Below the pieces are notes generated by a model. It saw only the letters and a program-made list of their open reading frames with translations, ran no database searches and was not told where the DNA came from. A program made the translations under genes and the position numbers. 64,000 nt of DNA from Cocos nucifera (Eukaryota; Streptophyta; Magnoliopsida; Arecales; Arecaceae), in NCBI GenBank assembly GCA_006176705.1, contig QRFJ01005289.1, positions 1 to 64,000 of the forward strand, read 5' to 3'. Below are positions 45,789 to 56,960 of the stretch, piece after piece. Numbering within the stretch: the stretch's first letter is position 1; the number at the start of each line of letters is the position of its first letter.

Positions 45789-47520
45789 AACTCCCACTTG
45801 ACCTAAAGCTAATTGGCTACAAATCTATGTCCCATCTTCTCAAGGTGGGCTTCGATCTTATGTTGGCTCAATGGCTTTATCAGTGGATCAGCAATATTAT
45901 CTATAGTATCGACTCTCTTCTCCTCAACGTATCCCTTCTCGAGATAATCATTGATGAGGTGGTATCGTCGTTCGATGTGCTTGGATTTCTGATGAGACCT
46001 TGGCTCCTTAGCTAGGACTTTGGCGCCAATGTTGTCGTAGAACAGTGGGACGGCATCTAATTGCATCACTTTAAGCTCTGTGATAAACTTCTTATACCAA
46101 AATGCCTCCTTGCAGCTTCCAACATAGTGATGTACTCTGCTTCCATTGTGAAATCTTCTATCATCATCTGCTTGAAACTCTTCTAGCTAACAGCACCATC
46201 ATTACACATAATTAGATTTTCAAATGTTGACTTTCGATCATCTATATCAGACATGAAGTCTGAGTATGTATAACCTCAGATCTAGAGTTCTCCATTACCA
46301 AAAATCAAGAACATATTCTTAGTCCTTCTCAAGTACTTAAGGATACATTTTACAAAAGTCCAGTGCTCTTCACTTGGATTCAATTGATATCTGCTCGTGA
46401 TGCTCACAACATGGACAATATCAGGTTGCATACATAGCATGGCGTACATGAGGCTCCCTATTGTTGAAGCATAAGGGATCTTGCTCACGTATTCAATCTC
46501 CTCAAGGGTGTTGGGACACATTTTCTTGGATAGATGAATGCCATGTCTGAAGGACACCAATCTCCTCTTGGAATTTTCTATGCTAAACTTCTTTAGCACC
46601 TCCTCTATGTACATCTTCTGTGAGAGACCCAACATCCTGTTTGGTCTATCTCTGTAGACCATAATTCCTAGAATAAAGGATTCCTCTTCTAGGTCTTTCA
46701 TGAAAAATTTTTTAGACAACTATATTTTGACTGTGGTCAATATGGAAATATCATTTTCAAAAAGGAGGATGTCATCCACGTATAGTACGAGGAAGACAAC
46801 AATGCTTTCACTGACCTTTTTGAACACACATGATTCCTCCTCATTCTTGATGAATCCAAATGATTTGATTACGTCATTGAAATGAGCATTCCAACTTTAA
46901 GATGCTTGCTTAAGTCCATATATGGATCTTTGCAGCTTGCATACTTTGTGATCATTATCACTGGATATAAATCCTAGCGACTATTCCATATGGATATCTT
47001 CCTCAAGATATCCATTTAAGAATATCATTTTTACATCCATCTACCATATTTCATAATTAAAATAGACTGCAACAGCAAGCAATGTGCAGATGGATTTGAG
47101 CATGGCTATTGGCGAAAAAGTATCCCGCTAGTCAATGCCCTCACGCTAACTATATTCTTTTGCTACGAGCCTTCCTTTGAATGTCTCTACATTTCCATCG
47201 ACACCTATCTTTCTCTTGAAGATCCATTTACAACTAATAGGTACTATACCTTCAGGTGGATCTACCAAGCTCCAGACTTGGTTCGAATGCATTGAGTCAA
47301 TCTCTGACCTCATTGCCTCTAACCATTTCTTGGAGTCGATATCTAATATCGGCTCATTATAAGTTTTAGGATCATCACCATGAACCCTATTTTCCGTGAT
47401 GAATATTTTCTCTACATCTTCAAATATAGTATCTAAGTATCTTTCAAGAGGATGAAAAATTTTACTTGATCTACGAGGTGGAGGAGGTAGTGTCTGGGTT
47501 GGCTCCATCTAATTGGGTTT
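45789..47520 (-). pseudogene. C reverse transcriptase and RNase H relic
   Basis: Minus strand, C-terminus first in coordinates. Frame 45809-46069 is the end of RNase H and the element terminus (LAKEPRSHQKSKHIERRYH, ADPLIKPLSQHKIEAHLEKMG). Frame 46282-46719 is the connection region (FFMKDLEEESFILGIMVYR, IPYASTIGSLMYAMLCMQPDI). YVDD is at 46782-46771. Frame 47146-47508 is the N-terminal part (SLVDPPEGIVPISCKWIFKRK, FKGRLVAKEYS). Frameshifts lie between the frames, and the region around the first catalytic Asp (about 47000) is badly decayed. Confidence 0.88.
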
Positions 47521-48960
47521 CAAAGGTTCCTTGGCTCATGACTCTTGGGAGACTTTCTCCTCAAACCTAATCTATCTTTTGATGCCACCATCTTGAATAA
47601 AATATTTATCAAGAAAAATGGCATGTCGACTCATAATCACATTGTGATCTTCCAAGAGATAGAAATAATATCCTAACAACTCATTAAGATATCCAATAAA
47701 TCGAGCTCTAAAGGACCTAGACTCTAGTTTATCCATCTATTATCTCTTGACATGGGTCGAACAACCTCAAATTCTGAGTTGACTCAAATTTGATTTCTTA
47801 CCATGCTATATCTCATATGGTGTGGTAGGACTGGTTTTAGATGGAATCCTATTCAATAAATATATAGCAATCATCAGACTATGTCTCCAAAGAAACTCAA
47901 GATTGTTCATGAAATTCATCATGGATTAGACCATATCTAATAGGATCTAGTTTTCTTGTTCTAAAATCTCATTGAGTTGAGGCATTTTAGGTGGAGTCCA
48001 TTGAGTGACTATGCCATTAACCTTAAGATAGTCTAGGAATTCTCAACTAAGAAATTCGCCTCCTCGATCTGATTGAAAAATCTTAATGGATTTTTTCATT
48101 TATTTTTCTACTTTGAGTCTAAATTTTTTGAACTTTTCAAAAGCTTCAGACTTGTATCACATCAAATACACATATCCGTACTGAGATAAATCATCAATAA
48201 AGATGATAAAGTGGATGTAATTGCTCCTGGATGGTACATCAAATGGACCGCATACATTAGTATATACTAGGGCAAGCAGTTTTTGGCCCTTTTTCCATGT
48301 CCCACAAAAGAGAGCTTGGTCATATTGACATGAAGGCATGATTCACAAATCAAATATGACTCAAAGGTCAATGGACTCAATAGCCCAGATTTCTCCAATT
48401 TGTTAACCCTGACATCTGCTATATGATCTAGCCTAAGGTGCCAAAGATAGCTATTGTTTAGACTATCCCTAGATCATTTTGATTCTATAGCATTCATGTT
48501 TTGCTCGATATTCAAAATATAAACATCAATATATAACTAATAGAGATCATTTATACAAAAAACATTTGCAATTTTATTTTTTTCATAAAGAATATTACAA
48601 TGATCCTTAAGAAAACTAATTACATAGCCTTCTTATGCTAAACCTAAAATAAAAATCAAATTCTTGCTTGCTGCAGGCACATAAAAATAGTCTCTAAGAA
48701 CTAAATCTAATCTAGATGATAATCATAGAGGATAGATTTCCACGGCCATAGAAGCAACTCTTGCTTCATTTCCAATGCGTAGGATCATCTCACCATCCCT
48801 CAGCCTCCTGCTATCCTCAAGACCCTGCATAGAAGTACACAAGTGAGGACTAGAACCAGAGTCAAGCATCCAATTGGATGTAAAAGAAATAGTAAGATTA
48901 GATTCTATAATGAGTATACCTTCAGAAAGACCTACCTCTTTGTTCTTCAGGCTGGCCAGG
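47521..48960 (-). pseudogene. C integrase and protease relic
   Basis: Frame 48157-48339 holds the integrase core start (LVYTNVCGPF, where the first catalytic Asp is Asn; IFIDDLSQYGYVYLM). The rest of the core extends to about 47800 with stops. Pre-integrase cysteines are near 48330-48400. The protease is at the high-coordinate end: frame 48723-48965 has NWMLDSGSSPHLCTSMQGL with an intact DSG. Confidence 0.85.
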
Positions 48961-49750
48961 TACAAAGGGCGGTTTCACTTCCAATGTCCGTCTGTGTTGC
49001 AATAGAAACATTTTTCTTTGTCAGTGATCTTCTTCTTCGATCCTGCATTATTCTTCTACCCACCATCCACTTTCTGCTTCTTCATGGACTTCTTCTTTCT
49101 AAAAAACTTTTTCTTGAAAGAAGTTCTCTCCACAGTAAGTACTAAGCCTATAGAATCTTTCATAGAAAGCTTAGTAGCAACCAGCATGTTCATAAGTTCA
49201 GCCAAGATATTTTAAAGTTTATGCATACGGTAGTTCATGATGAACTACCCAAATGCATCAGTCAAGGACTGTAGAATTATATCAATTTGTAGATCTAGAT
49301 CTAACTTGATAGTAAGCTTCTCAATCTCTTCTAAGTCTTTGATCATCAGCTGACAATGATGTTGGACTGACTGTCCATAATGCATTTGAGCATTAAAAAG
49401 TCTTATAGTGACTTGATATTTGGTTGCACGACTATGTTCACCAAACAACTCTTGTAGGTAAGCCAATATTTTGTGGCTAGTCTTAATATCTTATGTTGGT
49501 GCTGGAGCTCATCAGACATCGAGCCCAACATATAATACCTAGCTTTATTATCCTCATCCATCCAGTTCTCTAGTAACGCTCTCTGATCAGTGGATGGATG
49601 GGCTGGTAAGGTGGGAGGATCCTATTCCAACATATGGATCAACTTTTCAGAATCCAAAATAATTTTGAAGTTTCAGAGCCAATCCTTATAGTTGGGTTCG
49701 ATCAGTCTATCGGTGTCCAAGATACGGGCTAGTAGATTGGATGCAGATAT
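48961..49750 (-). pseudogene. C gag relic
   Basis: Copia capsid/nucleocapsid on the minus strand. The expected start codon at 49750-49748 is ATA rather than ATG, in frame with SASNLLARILDTDRLIEPNY. Frame 49245-49466 covers the middle (LQELFGEHSRATKYQVTIR, QLMIKDLEEIEKL, IDIILQSLTDAFG). The nucleocapsid knuckle is near 48970-49010. Loss of the start codon and internal stops make it dead. Confidence 0.8.
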
Positions 49751-51604
49751 TTTTCTATAGAGAGTCAAAGTTTTTAGTTAGATTTTATAATTAGATTTAA
49801 CTAATTTATTTAAAAATTTTATTTTTAAATAAATTAGGCTCCTACTATTTACTCGAATCCCTACACTCCCTTGGCAGAGATGCAAAAATCTCCATGATTA
49901 TTGATTTCTAGTGGATGGTGCGGTCCCACCGACTAGCTCACCACCTCACCTAATAGTTATTGATGATGGGTCAATCGATGAGTGAATAACTCTTGTCCAA
50001 TTATTCTCTAATCATGGTGCACCAAAATTTGATCTCTAATTCATGAATCTCATCATGTCCGAAATATTGATCCACTCCTTAGTTAAGTTAGATTCATCAT
50101 TTATACGAATTGGATTCCTATTTGGATCCCTCATCGTATCCAAAATATTAAGCCCAACCCATCCTACAACCCATAGCATCCAATGCTTAATAGACATGGT
50201 TCCATATTTCTAGTGCAACTAAATCACTATATCCAATCGAGAATAATAAACCTCGAAAAGGGCCCGCATATCTACAATGGTGGAAGACCTTAGACTTAAT
50301 ATTTTCTTAGAAAGATTTAATTTAGATCTCTTTAAACTTGACTTGACTTAGTCATAATAACTACGACTAACTTAGTGGCATGGGTTGGCTTGAATTGTTA
50401 GCCACCTCAAATCAAAAATGAATCGACACAAATGGCCAGGTAAGTGAGATCGGTGGAAGGGATATGCCATTAACTCGACAAGAACGCATTTGGATTGAGT
50501 AGCTCCTAATTAACAATTTGTCGATCATATCTGCCAGACTTGCCTTAGACACCAAATTATCGAATCAGAATCAATTGGATTAGCCTACAATCTAGGCTTG
50601 AATCGTAGAGCCAAATTTGGTCTTGACTTGATCGAGTCATATCTTAATGTGATTCGATCTTGACCCAGACTTATTCCTACTAAGTTGATCAAATCTAAGC
50701 TCTTTTTGATCTCACCTAACCAACTCTTGATTCGATTTGATCAACCGCTTGACCTAATTGAGCTATCCAAGCCCGAACCCAATTTTATGAATATATCTTA
50801 AATCTAAAAATTCATAATTTTTATATCTAATTAATTTTATAATCTTAATTCTTAATTAAATTTTGGATTCATGAATAAAATATGTAATAAAATTCAAGGA
50901 TTTTAGGATCTAGGATTTTATAGAAAAATAAGTTTTGATTTCTGATTAAGAACAAACACGCAGCAGACCTATACATCATAAGAACATCCCATCGAATAGG
51001 ATGAGAGGGCCTTTAAATCCTACTTTGTTCTTATGATCGGACGGCCAAGAAGAATGTCTTAATCAGAAATATATTTTCTACTACAAAACTAGTTAGATCT
51101 AAATCATATGTCGCATATATAATTAATGATCTAACTTATACATATTTTGCATATATCTCATGTATCATCACTAAATTAAACATGTATGCTTTTAGATCTA
51201 ATATATCACATATAATATCTAAAAAATAGAATTTAAATTTGATCACATCAAACAAAACTATTCTAGACATTTTATAGAACTATTCTATAACTAGTTTAAG
51301 CATGCATCTTTCATATTTTCTATTTTTAGATCTGATTACAATAACTACAATATTAAAAAATAAAAATTAAATACATCTAAAATTATTTTTAATCAAATTA
51401 AATAAATGATCATACTAGACTACACATAGAACTATTCTATACCTAGTCTAGTCATGCATCTCATACATATTAGATCTAAATGATTTAATTTTTAATTTTT
51501 TAATTTTAGATCTAATCATATCTGATGTGACATATAAATTCTTTTAATATTATGTCATAAATAAAAATAAAATTAGATCTAAGATAGATCTGAAGAACTA
51601 CTAA
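49751..51604 (-). other. C long non-coding leader
   Basis: About 1.85 kb between primer site and gag without a convincing frame. It shares short blocks with the B1 and B2 leaders: the minus-strand text around 50450-50485 (GAGTTAATGGCATATCCC, then CACTTACCTGGCC) matches B2 at 57891-57935. Confidence 0.7.
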
Positions 51605-51622
51605 TGTAGCTCTGATATGAGT
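51605..51622 (-). other. C primer-binding site
   Basis: On the minus strand the LTR end is followed by CTCATATCAGAGCTAC, the Met-tRNA site with a few changes. Confidence 0.8.
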
Positions 51623-53894
51623 TGAAGGAAAAATCTTGTTTTTCTTGTACAGGATCGTTTAGATCTGATTAGATCAGAAGGAACATTTCAAAACAAAAAA
51701 ATTTTAAGATCATAATCAAATTTGAGATATCTTGACTCTAATCCTTCAAGATCTGATATTATGATTAAAATTAAACTAAATCTAATTTAATTGTATATCT
51801 TATTTTGGATAATCAGATTACCCTATGATGATCCTGATCTATCCTGAGGTTCTGAAAGGAGCCATGCATGCTCCTAGCCTGTACCAGTATACACTAAGGT
51901 AAGATCTGCACATCTTCTTCTTATGAATCTTTTATTTAACAATTAGATCTAGATCAGATCTAAAGAACCTTCAAAATAATTTGAGAAGGTTGCTTGTCCA
52001 TCTCACAAACACCGTCGCATAGATGCTGAAATCTTCTTAATATTAATTGGATTTTCTTCTCAGATTTATTTCCAACCTTTAGCACATAGAAGAAGGAGAG
52101 AGAAAGGATCAAAGAGGGCATGGAAGATGGATGCGGTGGCAGCCTTTTGGGCATGGGAAAATATTTCTTACGTTTCATTAATATGGTGTGAGAAGGATTT
52201 TTTTATGTTATGCGCCATCTTAGACTCCTAAGTGATCAAGCAACTTGTTTGCTTGATTACTTAAGATTCCTACCTGATAGCCCAGGTCCCAAACCTAGTG
52301 TTCAACAAGTTTGGTTGCCTAAAACACTTCCCAATGTGTCGCGAAGAAAGGATGAGGAGAAGTCCATGGTGCATGGGACTCCTCCCTTCAAGAGTTTGAT
52401 GCAAATCAAATTATATAATAACTCATTCAAAACTTCACCATAAATCACAAAATTTGGCACATTGATAGAATGTCTCTAGCCCTACCACATAGTCAAAAAT
52501 TAGAGCAAACTAATTTCCATAGAATTTTCTAGAAGCCTCTGATCAGGTGACCCTTAATTCTCTTAATTAGGTCAACTTTTGACCCTAGTCCAGTTTGACA
52601 ATGAATGGATTTAATTTCTATAGTTAATCTGATCTAGACATGTTTTAGTTAGATGAAAATAAATCTATTCAAAATATAGAAATGAGTCAAATCAAATTTT
52701 GACTTGATTGTGATGAATCAGAATGATTACAGAAGGAGAAAGTTAGGCTCAATCGTGTGCTAGCATGATTACCTTGAACCTCATTGGATCTAATCCAAAT
52801 CAATCAAACTGGATTAGTTCAATTGATGACATCCAGACCTAAACTCTTATTTGTATGACCCAGTTAGATTTAGTTTCATATGTTAACAAGACATGTCACG
52901 ATCTCTATCATCGATATTATCGAAATACCTTTCGATGGACCAAAACTTTTTTATTTTATACAATTAGAATGATTGATCATCAAAATTATTCTAATTGCTC
53001 CCAAAATCCATCAGTGACACCTAGCAGTATATGATAGAAACCCATCAAAATTTAAAATGAACCTCTCAATGCAGTTACTTGTGTGATTAGGTTCTTCTAT
53101 CTTGAGCTCCGATAGGATTAGGGTTAAGGTGAACTTGTCAAACCCAATGTCCATCATATAAATTAGTCATTCTATTCGAGTCCAATATGAAAATATAATA
53201 GAAACTCTTTCTATCATATTCACACTATCATGGCCATGGGCTTATGGACTCAATCTCATGATTATCATAGGGTTACTCCTCATCTACCGAGGTAGATAGA
53301 TTTTCTATTGGTGGAATTAAATTCCTACAATACACATGCTGTAGCCAACATACTCCTCAGGATTTCGAATGGCTAGAAAATTAAGTTATGGTGTCATCAA
53401 ACTATAACACCTTCAAGGTGAACTGTCGATGCACCTCAAGTCAAAGAATCATACACACCACAATAGCATCAAGTCAGTCATCAATGAGAAGGTAGACTTC
53501 CTTATGACTACTTGAGGTGATCAAGCTCAGTGCCCTTATTCTTTAATAAGTACCTGTACTCTCATCCCGATGTCTCCACACCATAGACTCAAGATATGTC
53601 TATCCTAAGAAACCAATCGTACACCAACCTTTCAGATCGATCACAATCATATGATGATCCTATGGTCAGGAGTAGTTTATGAGTTAATTATGAAAATTTA
53701 TGTCATAAATTTTTAACTCTTGAAAATATGAATTGTCATTACCATTAACTCAAATGATGTATCACAGACACTTATAAATACACACTGTGATAGAAAATAA
53801 CTTTTTTAATAATTTATAGTCAAAATTATAAAATTATCTTTAGAAGTGTATTACAAGTGACAGCCAATCTGGCTTCTTGGGCACACATCTAATA
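51623..53894 (-). repeat. C 5' LTR
   Basis: Same length (2272) as the 3' LTR. Its outer end reads ATCTAATA, with the canonical terminal CA changed to TA. About a dozen differences in the first 70 bases against the other LTR, mostly transitions. Confidence 0.92.
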
Positions 53895-55752
53895 GATTGA
53901 TGCCACATGAGATTGTTATAGAGGACCTTGATTCCACCATAGGTCATTGTGATGGATTCAACCACACTCGGGCATGGGGGTAGATAATGTCGATATCGCT
54001 GTGACTGGTTTCTGTCGCAACTAGGGGCATGGAGGAAGAAGATCGATGGTGTTGTGACCGACAGCTATTGCTCGATGTCATGAAGAAGGAGATCAATGCA
54101 TGGGGAGGAAATTGATTGCCGCACTGCCCACCTGAGAGAGGGAAGATTGGTCACCATAGTTGCTTGGGAGAGAAGAGATGGCCGAAGTCATCATGCGGTG
54201 GAGGAAAAGTCAGCCAGAGGTTGTCTGGGTGGTAGGGAAAGGAGATCTGCTTCTTGGTCTTGGAGTGAGAAGATTGGAGGGGTAGCTCGAGTTTTGCCTA
54301 GGAGCAAGAAGATCAAAGTCACCGCTAGGAGGAGATCAGTTGGTCGTCGCACGAGCACAGCGAGAAGTTTGAAAGAGTTCGAGTTCTAGCTGGGACTGGG
54401 AGGTTTGGATGGAGTGGCACCATGAGCTATAGCTGAGAGCATAGGAGAGGATCTCGACCATGTGGGAGAGAGATGGTTTATTGGAGAGGGTGAGGTGCAG
54501 GGGAGAAAGTTGGTCGAAGGTCGATGGGCTGTGCTTGAGAGCATGGGAGGGAGGAGATCATCAGCTTTCGGGATCGAGGGCTGCACATTGGAGCATGGGG
54601 GATGAGGTCGGATGGTGCCATCGTGGTCGCGAGCTGCACCTAGGAGTGCAAGGCAAGAGGTCAGTCGGCACCATCGCAGGCTGCGCCATAGAGCATGGGA
54701 GGGAGGAGATCCTCCAGTGCCATCGTGGTCGCGGGCTATGCCTAGAAGCATAAGGGAGCAGGTTGGCTGGCATCATCATGGGCTGCGGGCTATGCCTAAG
54801 AGCGTGGGGGAGGAGGTCGGCCAGCACCGTCATGAGCAAGGGCTACACCTGAGAATGCGGGGGAGGAGCTCGGCTGGCGCCGTCGTGGGCTATGCTTAGG
54901 AACGCTGGGAAGGAGGTCGGCCAGAGGAGCTTGACCATGTGGATGCCGATCGGGGTCGCCAGGGAGAAGGTCAGCTGGAGGCTGTGCCTGAGAGCACGAG
55001 AGGGAGGATATCGATCGAAGGGGTGCCGGTTGCTCCTTCCCCCCTCCCTCTTCTTCTTCTTCTCTTGTTTTCTTCTTTTTTCTCTCTTTTTTTTTGAAAT
55101 AGGGGAACTGAACTCTCTTTTTTTTTGAAATAGGTGAACTAAACTCTTTTGTTTTTTTATAACAAAAAATTGAAAAATTATTTTTAATTTTATTTTATTA
55201 TATTTAAAATAGAAGACTAAAAAATTATTTCTTCTCTATATTTTTTCTCTTTTTCTTCTTCTTTTTTTTTTATTTGTAAATCAGGGGAATCGAACCCTCT
55301 TTTTATGCGATGTTGTTGATGAAGAACTTTTTGGCTAGGCATCCTATTTGCTCTCACTTATGAAGCTCTCAAACTAGATTTTTCCTAGCAAATCGGAGAG
55401 CAAATGATGATCCCCTTTTTAACATTTGAATCTATCCAGAACTCAATAGAATGGAAGAAAAATCAAGAATGTAATATGACTAAAAAATTTGTATAATTAT
55501 ATTTCTTATCTAGATCTCGTGACATCTTTGCTTGTTCATATCATCCTTGTCATGATCTTCTTCTTTGTTTGGATCCTTTCTCCGATTGAAATTTCTTCCT
55601 TATTTGGAGTCCCCCAGTTTGAGCCTGGATGGAACCTAGTGAAGATGCATGCCGAATCTCAACAGCATTGGAGCAATGCCATGGAGCTTCTCTCACTGGA
55701 TGCTCATTTCTCCTCATAAATGGGCTCAAAGGACCCTTCCTCTAGCTTCATC
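53895..55752 (-). repeat. X internal segment right of C: repeats, T-rich tract, leader
   Basis: Resumes the interrupted repeat unit (GATTG..., GAGGACCTTGATTCC). From about 54420 to 54940 a GC-rich unit of about 60 bases repeats around eight times, with GAGCATGGGGGAGGAGGTCGG, CCAGCACCGTCG and GGGCTATGCCTA-like blocks. From 55020 to 55300 comes a pyrimidine-rich and A/T-rich stretch with two TTTTTTTTGAAATAGG copies. The overlapping long frames at 54096-54899 on both strands are what a GC-rich tandem array produces; I see no domain. The frame 55489-55719 is also unrecognised. Confidence 0.7.
55725..55752 (-). other. X primer-binding site, decayed
   Basis: On the minus strand the 5' LTR end is followed by GATGAAGCTAGAGGAAGGG, which resembles the TTGGCGCTAGA.GAAGGG start of plant gypsy leaders with changes in the first part. 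It sets the element orientation to minus. Confidence 0.55.
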
Positions 55753-56773
55753 TGTTGATGCAGAAATCCATCTCGGGGTTGGATTGGTTGGAGTTGTGCG
55801 ATAGCAGCAAGCCGACGGTGATGGAATGGAGGCAACCGCACCTACAAGAGAAATCCTCAACTGAAGTTGGCTCTGGTAGAGATTCTCCAATGCTCAAGTC
55901 AATTTTTCATTCAATAGAAGGACGAAGATGAGCATTTGGAGAGAAGAAATTGCGTACCTTGGAGTGTCTTTTTTTTTTCCTTTCATATAAAGGTCTGGAG
56001 TTTGTTAGGATAGCTCGTGGGTTGTTAGTCATGGAAGAGTAGTGAGTTGTTAGAGATATTTTATTTGTCTACTAGAATATTCTCAGAAATTATGTTAGAT
56101 ATTATCCCCTCATGGCATGTGGGAGGAGAGAACCATCTCTTAATTATATGAGTTGACAACCTAGAGTCAAGGGTGGGGACTTCAGCTCTTCAATTTGGAC
56201 TTTAGCTTTTTCAAGTTCGGCCTGAATTAGGATCATGGCCTCAGCCTTCAATGACCTTCAATTCAACTTTTAGAAGACCCTGGCTTCCACCTCTAGATAA
56301 CCTCAAGTTCAGCCTGAGGTAGGACCTCGGCCTTAGCCTTGTAAAGACCTTCAATCAACCCATATTGTGACCCAGGTCTTCATCCTTTGATGACTTTGAG
56401 TTCGGCCTAAAATAGGATCTCGACCTCAGTCTTCTGAAGATATTCAATTAGCCTATATTATCACTTTGGCTTCCATCTTTTGATGACATCAAGTTCGGCT
56501 TGAGATAGGACCTCAGCCTCAGCCTTCTGATGATCTTCAATCATCCTACATTATGACCCAGGCCTTCATCCCTTGATGACCTCAAGCTCGGCCTGAAATA
56601 GGACCTTGGTCATCGCCCTCCGAAGTCCTTCAATCAACCTACATTGTGATTTTGGCCTCCATCTCTTGATGACCTCAAGCTTGGCCTAAAATAAGATCTC
56701 GACCATAGCCCTCTAAAGACCTTCAATTAGTCTATATTGTCATGTCTTCAACACGCATAAAAGTCCCATAATA
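55753..56773 (-). repeat. Element X 5' LTR
   Basis: 1021 bases matching 29341-30360. The outer end reads CCCATAATA where the other copy has CCCCTAACA. It contains the 93-base array (about 56205-56745). Confidence 0.88.
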
Positions 56774-56944
56774 ATTCTCATGTTTTAATTTCTAATTTAA
56801 TATCATACTTTAATCATGTAATAGGATCCTAGTTCTAGGGTTTTCTATATTAATTATAAATTAATATGATTAATTCATATATTTGCTGCATAGATTTACA
56901 AATGTTTTAAAATCTAATCCTGAAACCCTAGACTAGTTCCTTTA
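56774..56944 (+). repeat. B2 5' LTR, second piece
   Basis: Starts with the duplicated ATTCT and carries on the family B LTR end (TTTAATATCATACTTTAATCATG, then AGTTCCTTTA at 56944, with CA changed to TA). It corresponds to the last 165 or so bases of the B1 LTRs. Confidence 0.88.
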
Positions 56945-56946
56945 GT

Positions 56947-56960
56947 TGGTATCAGAGCCA
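56947..56960 (+). other. B2 primer-binding site
   Basis: TGGTATCAGAGCCA, a perfect Met-tRNA-type site two bases after the LTR end. Confidence 0.92.

Larger units (their letters stand above)
43517..53894 (-). mobile_element. Full-length copia element C
   Basis: 10.4-kb minus-strand Ty1/copia element. Both LTRs are 2272 bases. Flanks GATCG (43512-43516) and GATTG (53895-53899) are a target duplication with one C-to-T change. Order on the minus strand: 5' LTR, Met-tRNA primer site, leader of about 1.85 kb, gag, protease, integrase, reverse transcriptase, RNase H, purine tract, 3' LTR. The LTR end halves resemble the D family; the pol resembles relic Y. Multiple stops and frameshifts. Confidence 0.93.
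29341..56773 (-). mobile_element. Gypsy-like non-coding element X, host of two nested elements
   Basis: Two direct repeats of about 1.02 kb (29341-30360, 55753-56773) flanked by a perfect five-base duplication ATTCT (29336-29340, 56774-56778). On the minus strand the 5' LTR (55753-56773) is followed by a decayed gypsy primer site, and the 3' LTR is preceded by a purine tract AAAGTAGTGGGGCTA. With B1 and C removed X is about 6.1 kb and its internal part about 4.1 kb. The internal part carries several tandem arrays and I recognise no gag, protease or pol in any frame. This is the profile of a non-autonomous large retrotransposon derivative; a heavily decayed autonomous element is the alternative. 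Confidence 0.8.

Noticed and set aside
54096..54899. Overlapping open frames of about 95 codons on both strands, possibly an Arg/His-rich protein
   Set aside because: They follow a GC-rich tandem array of about 60 bases, are open on both strands at once and show no domain. The repeat explains the lack of stops.
55489..55719. 76-codon frame with a hydrophobic N-terminal part as a membrane peptide
   Set aside because: It lies in the leader of X on the strand opposite to the element, and no family resemblance is seen.
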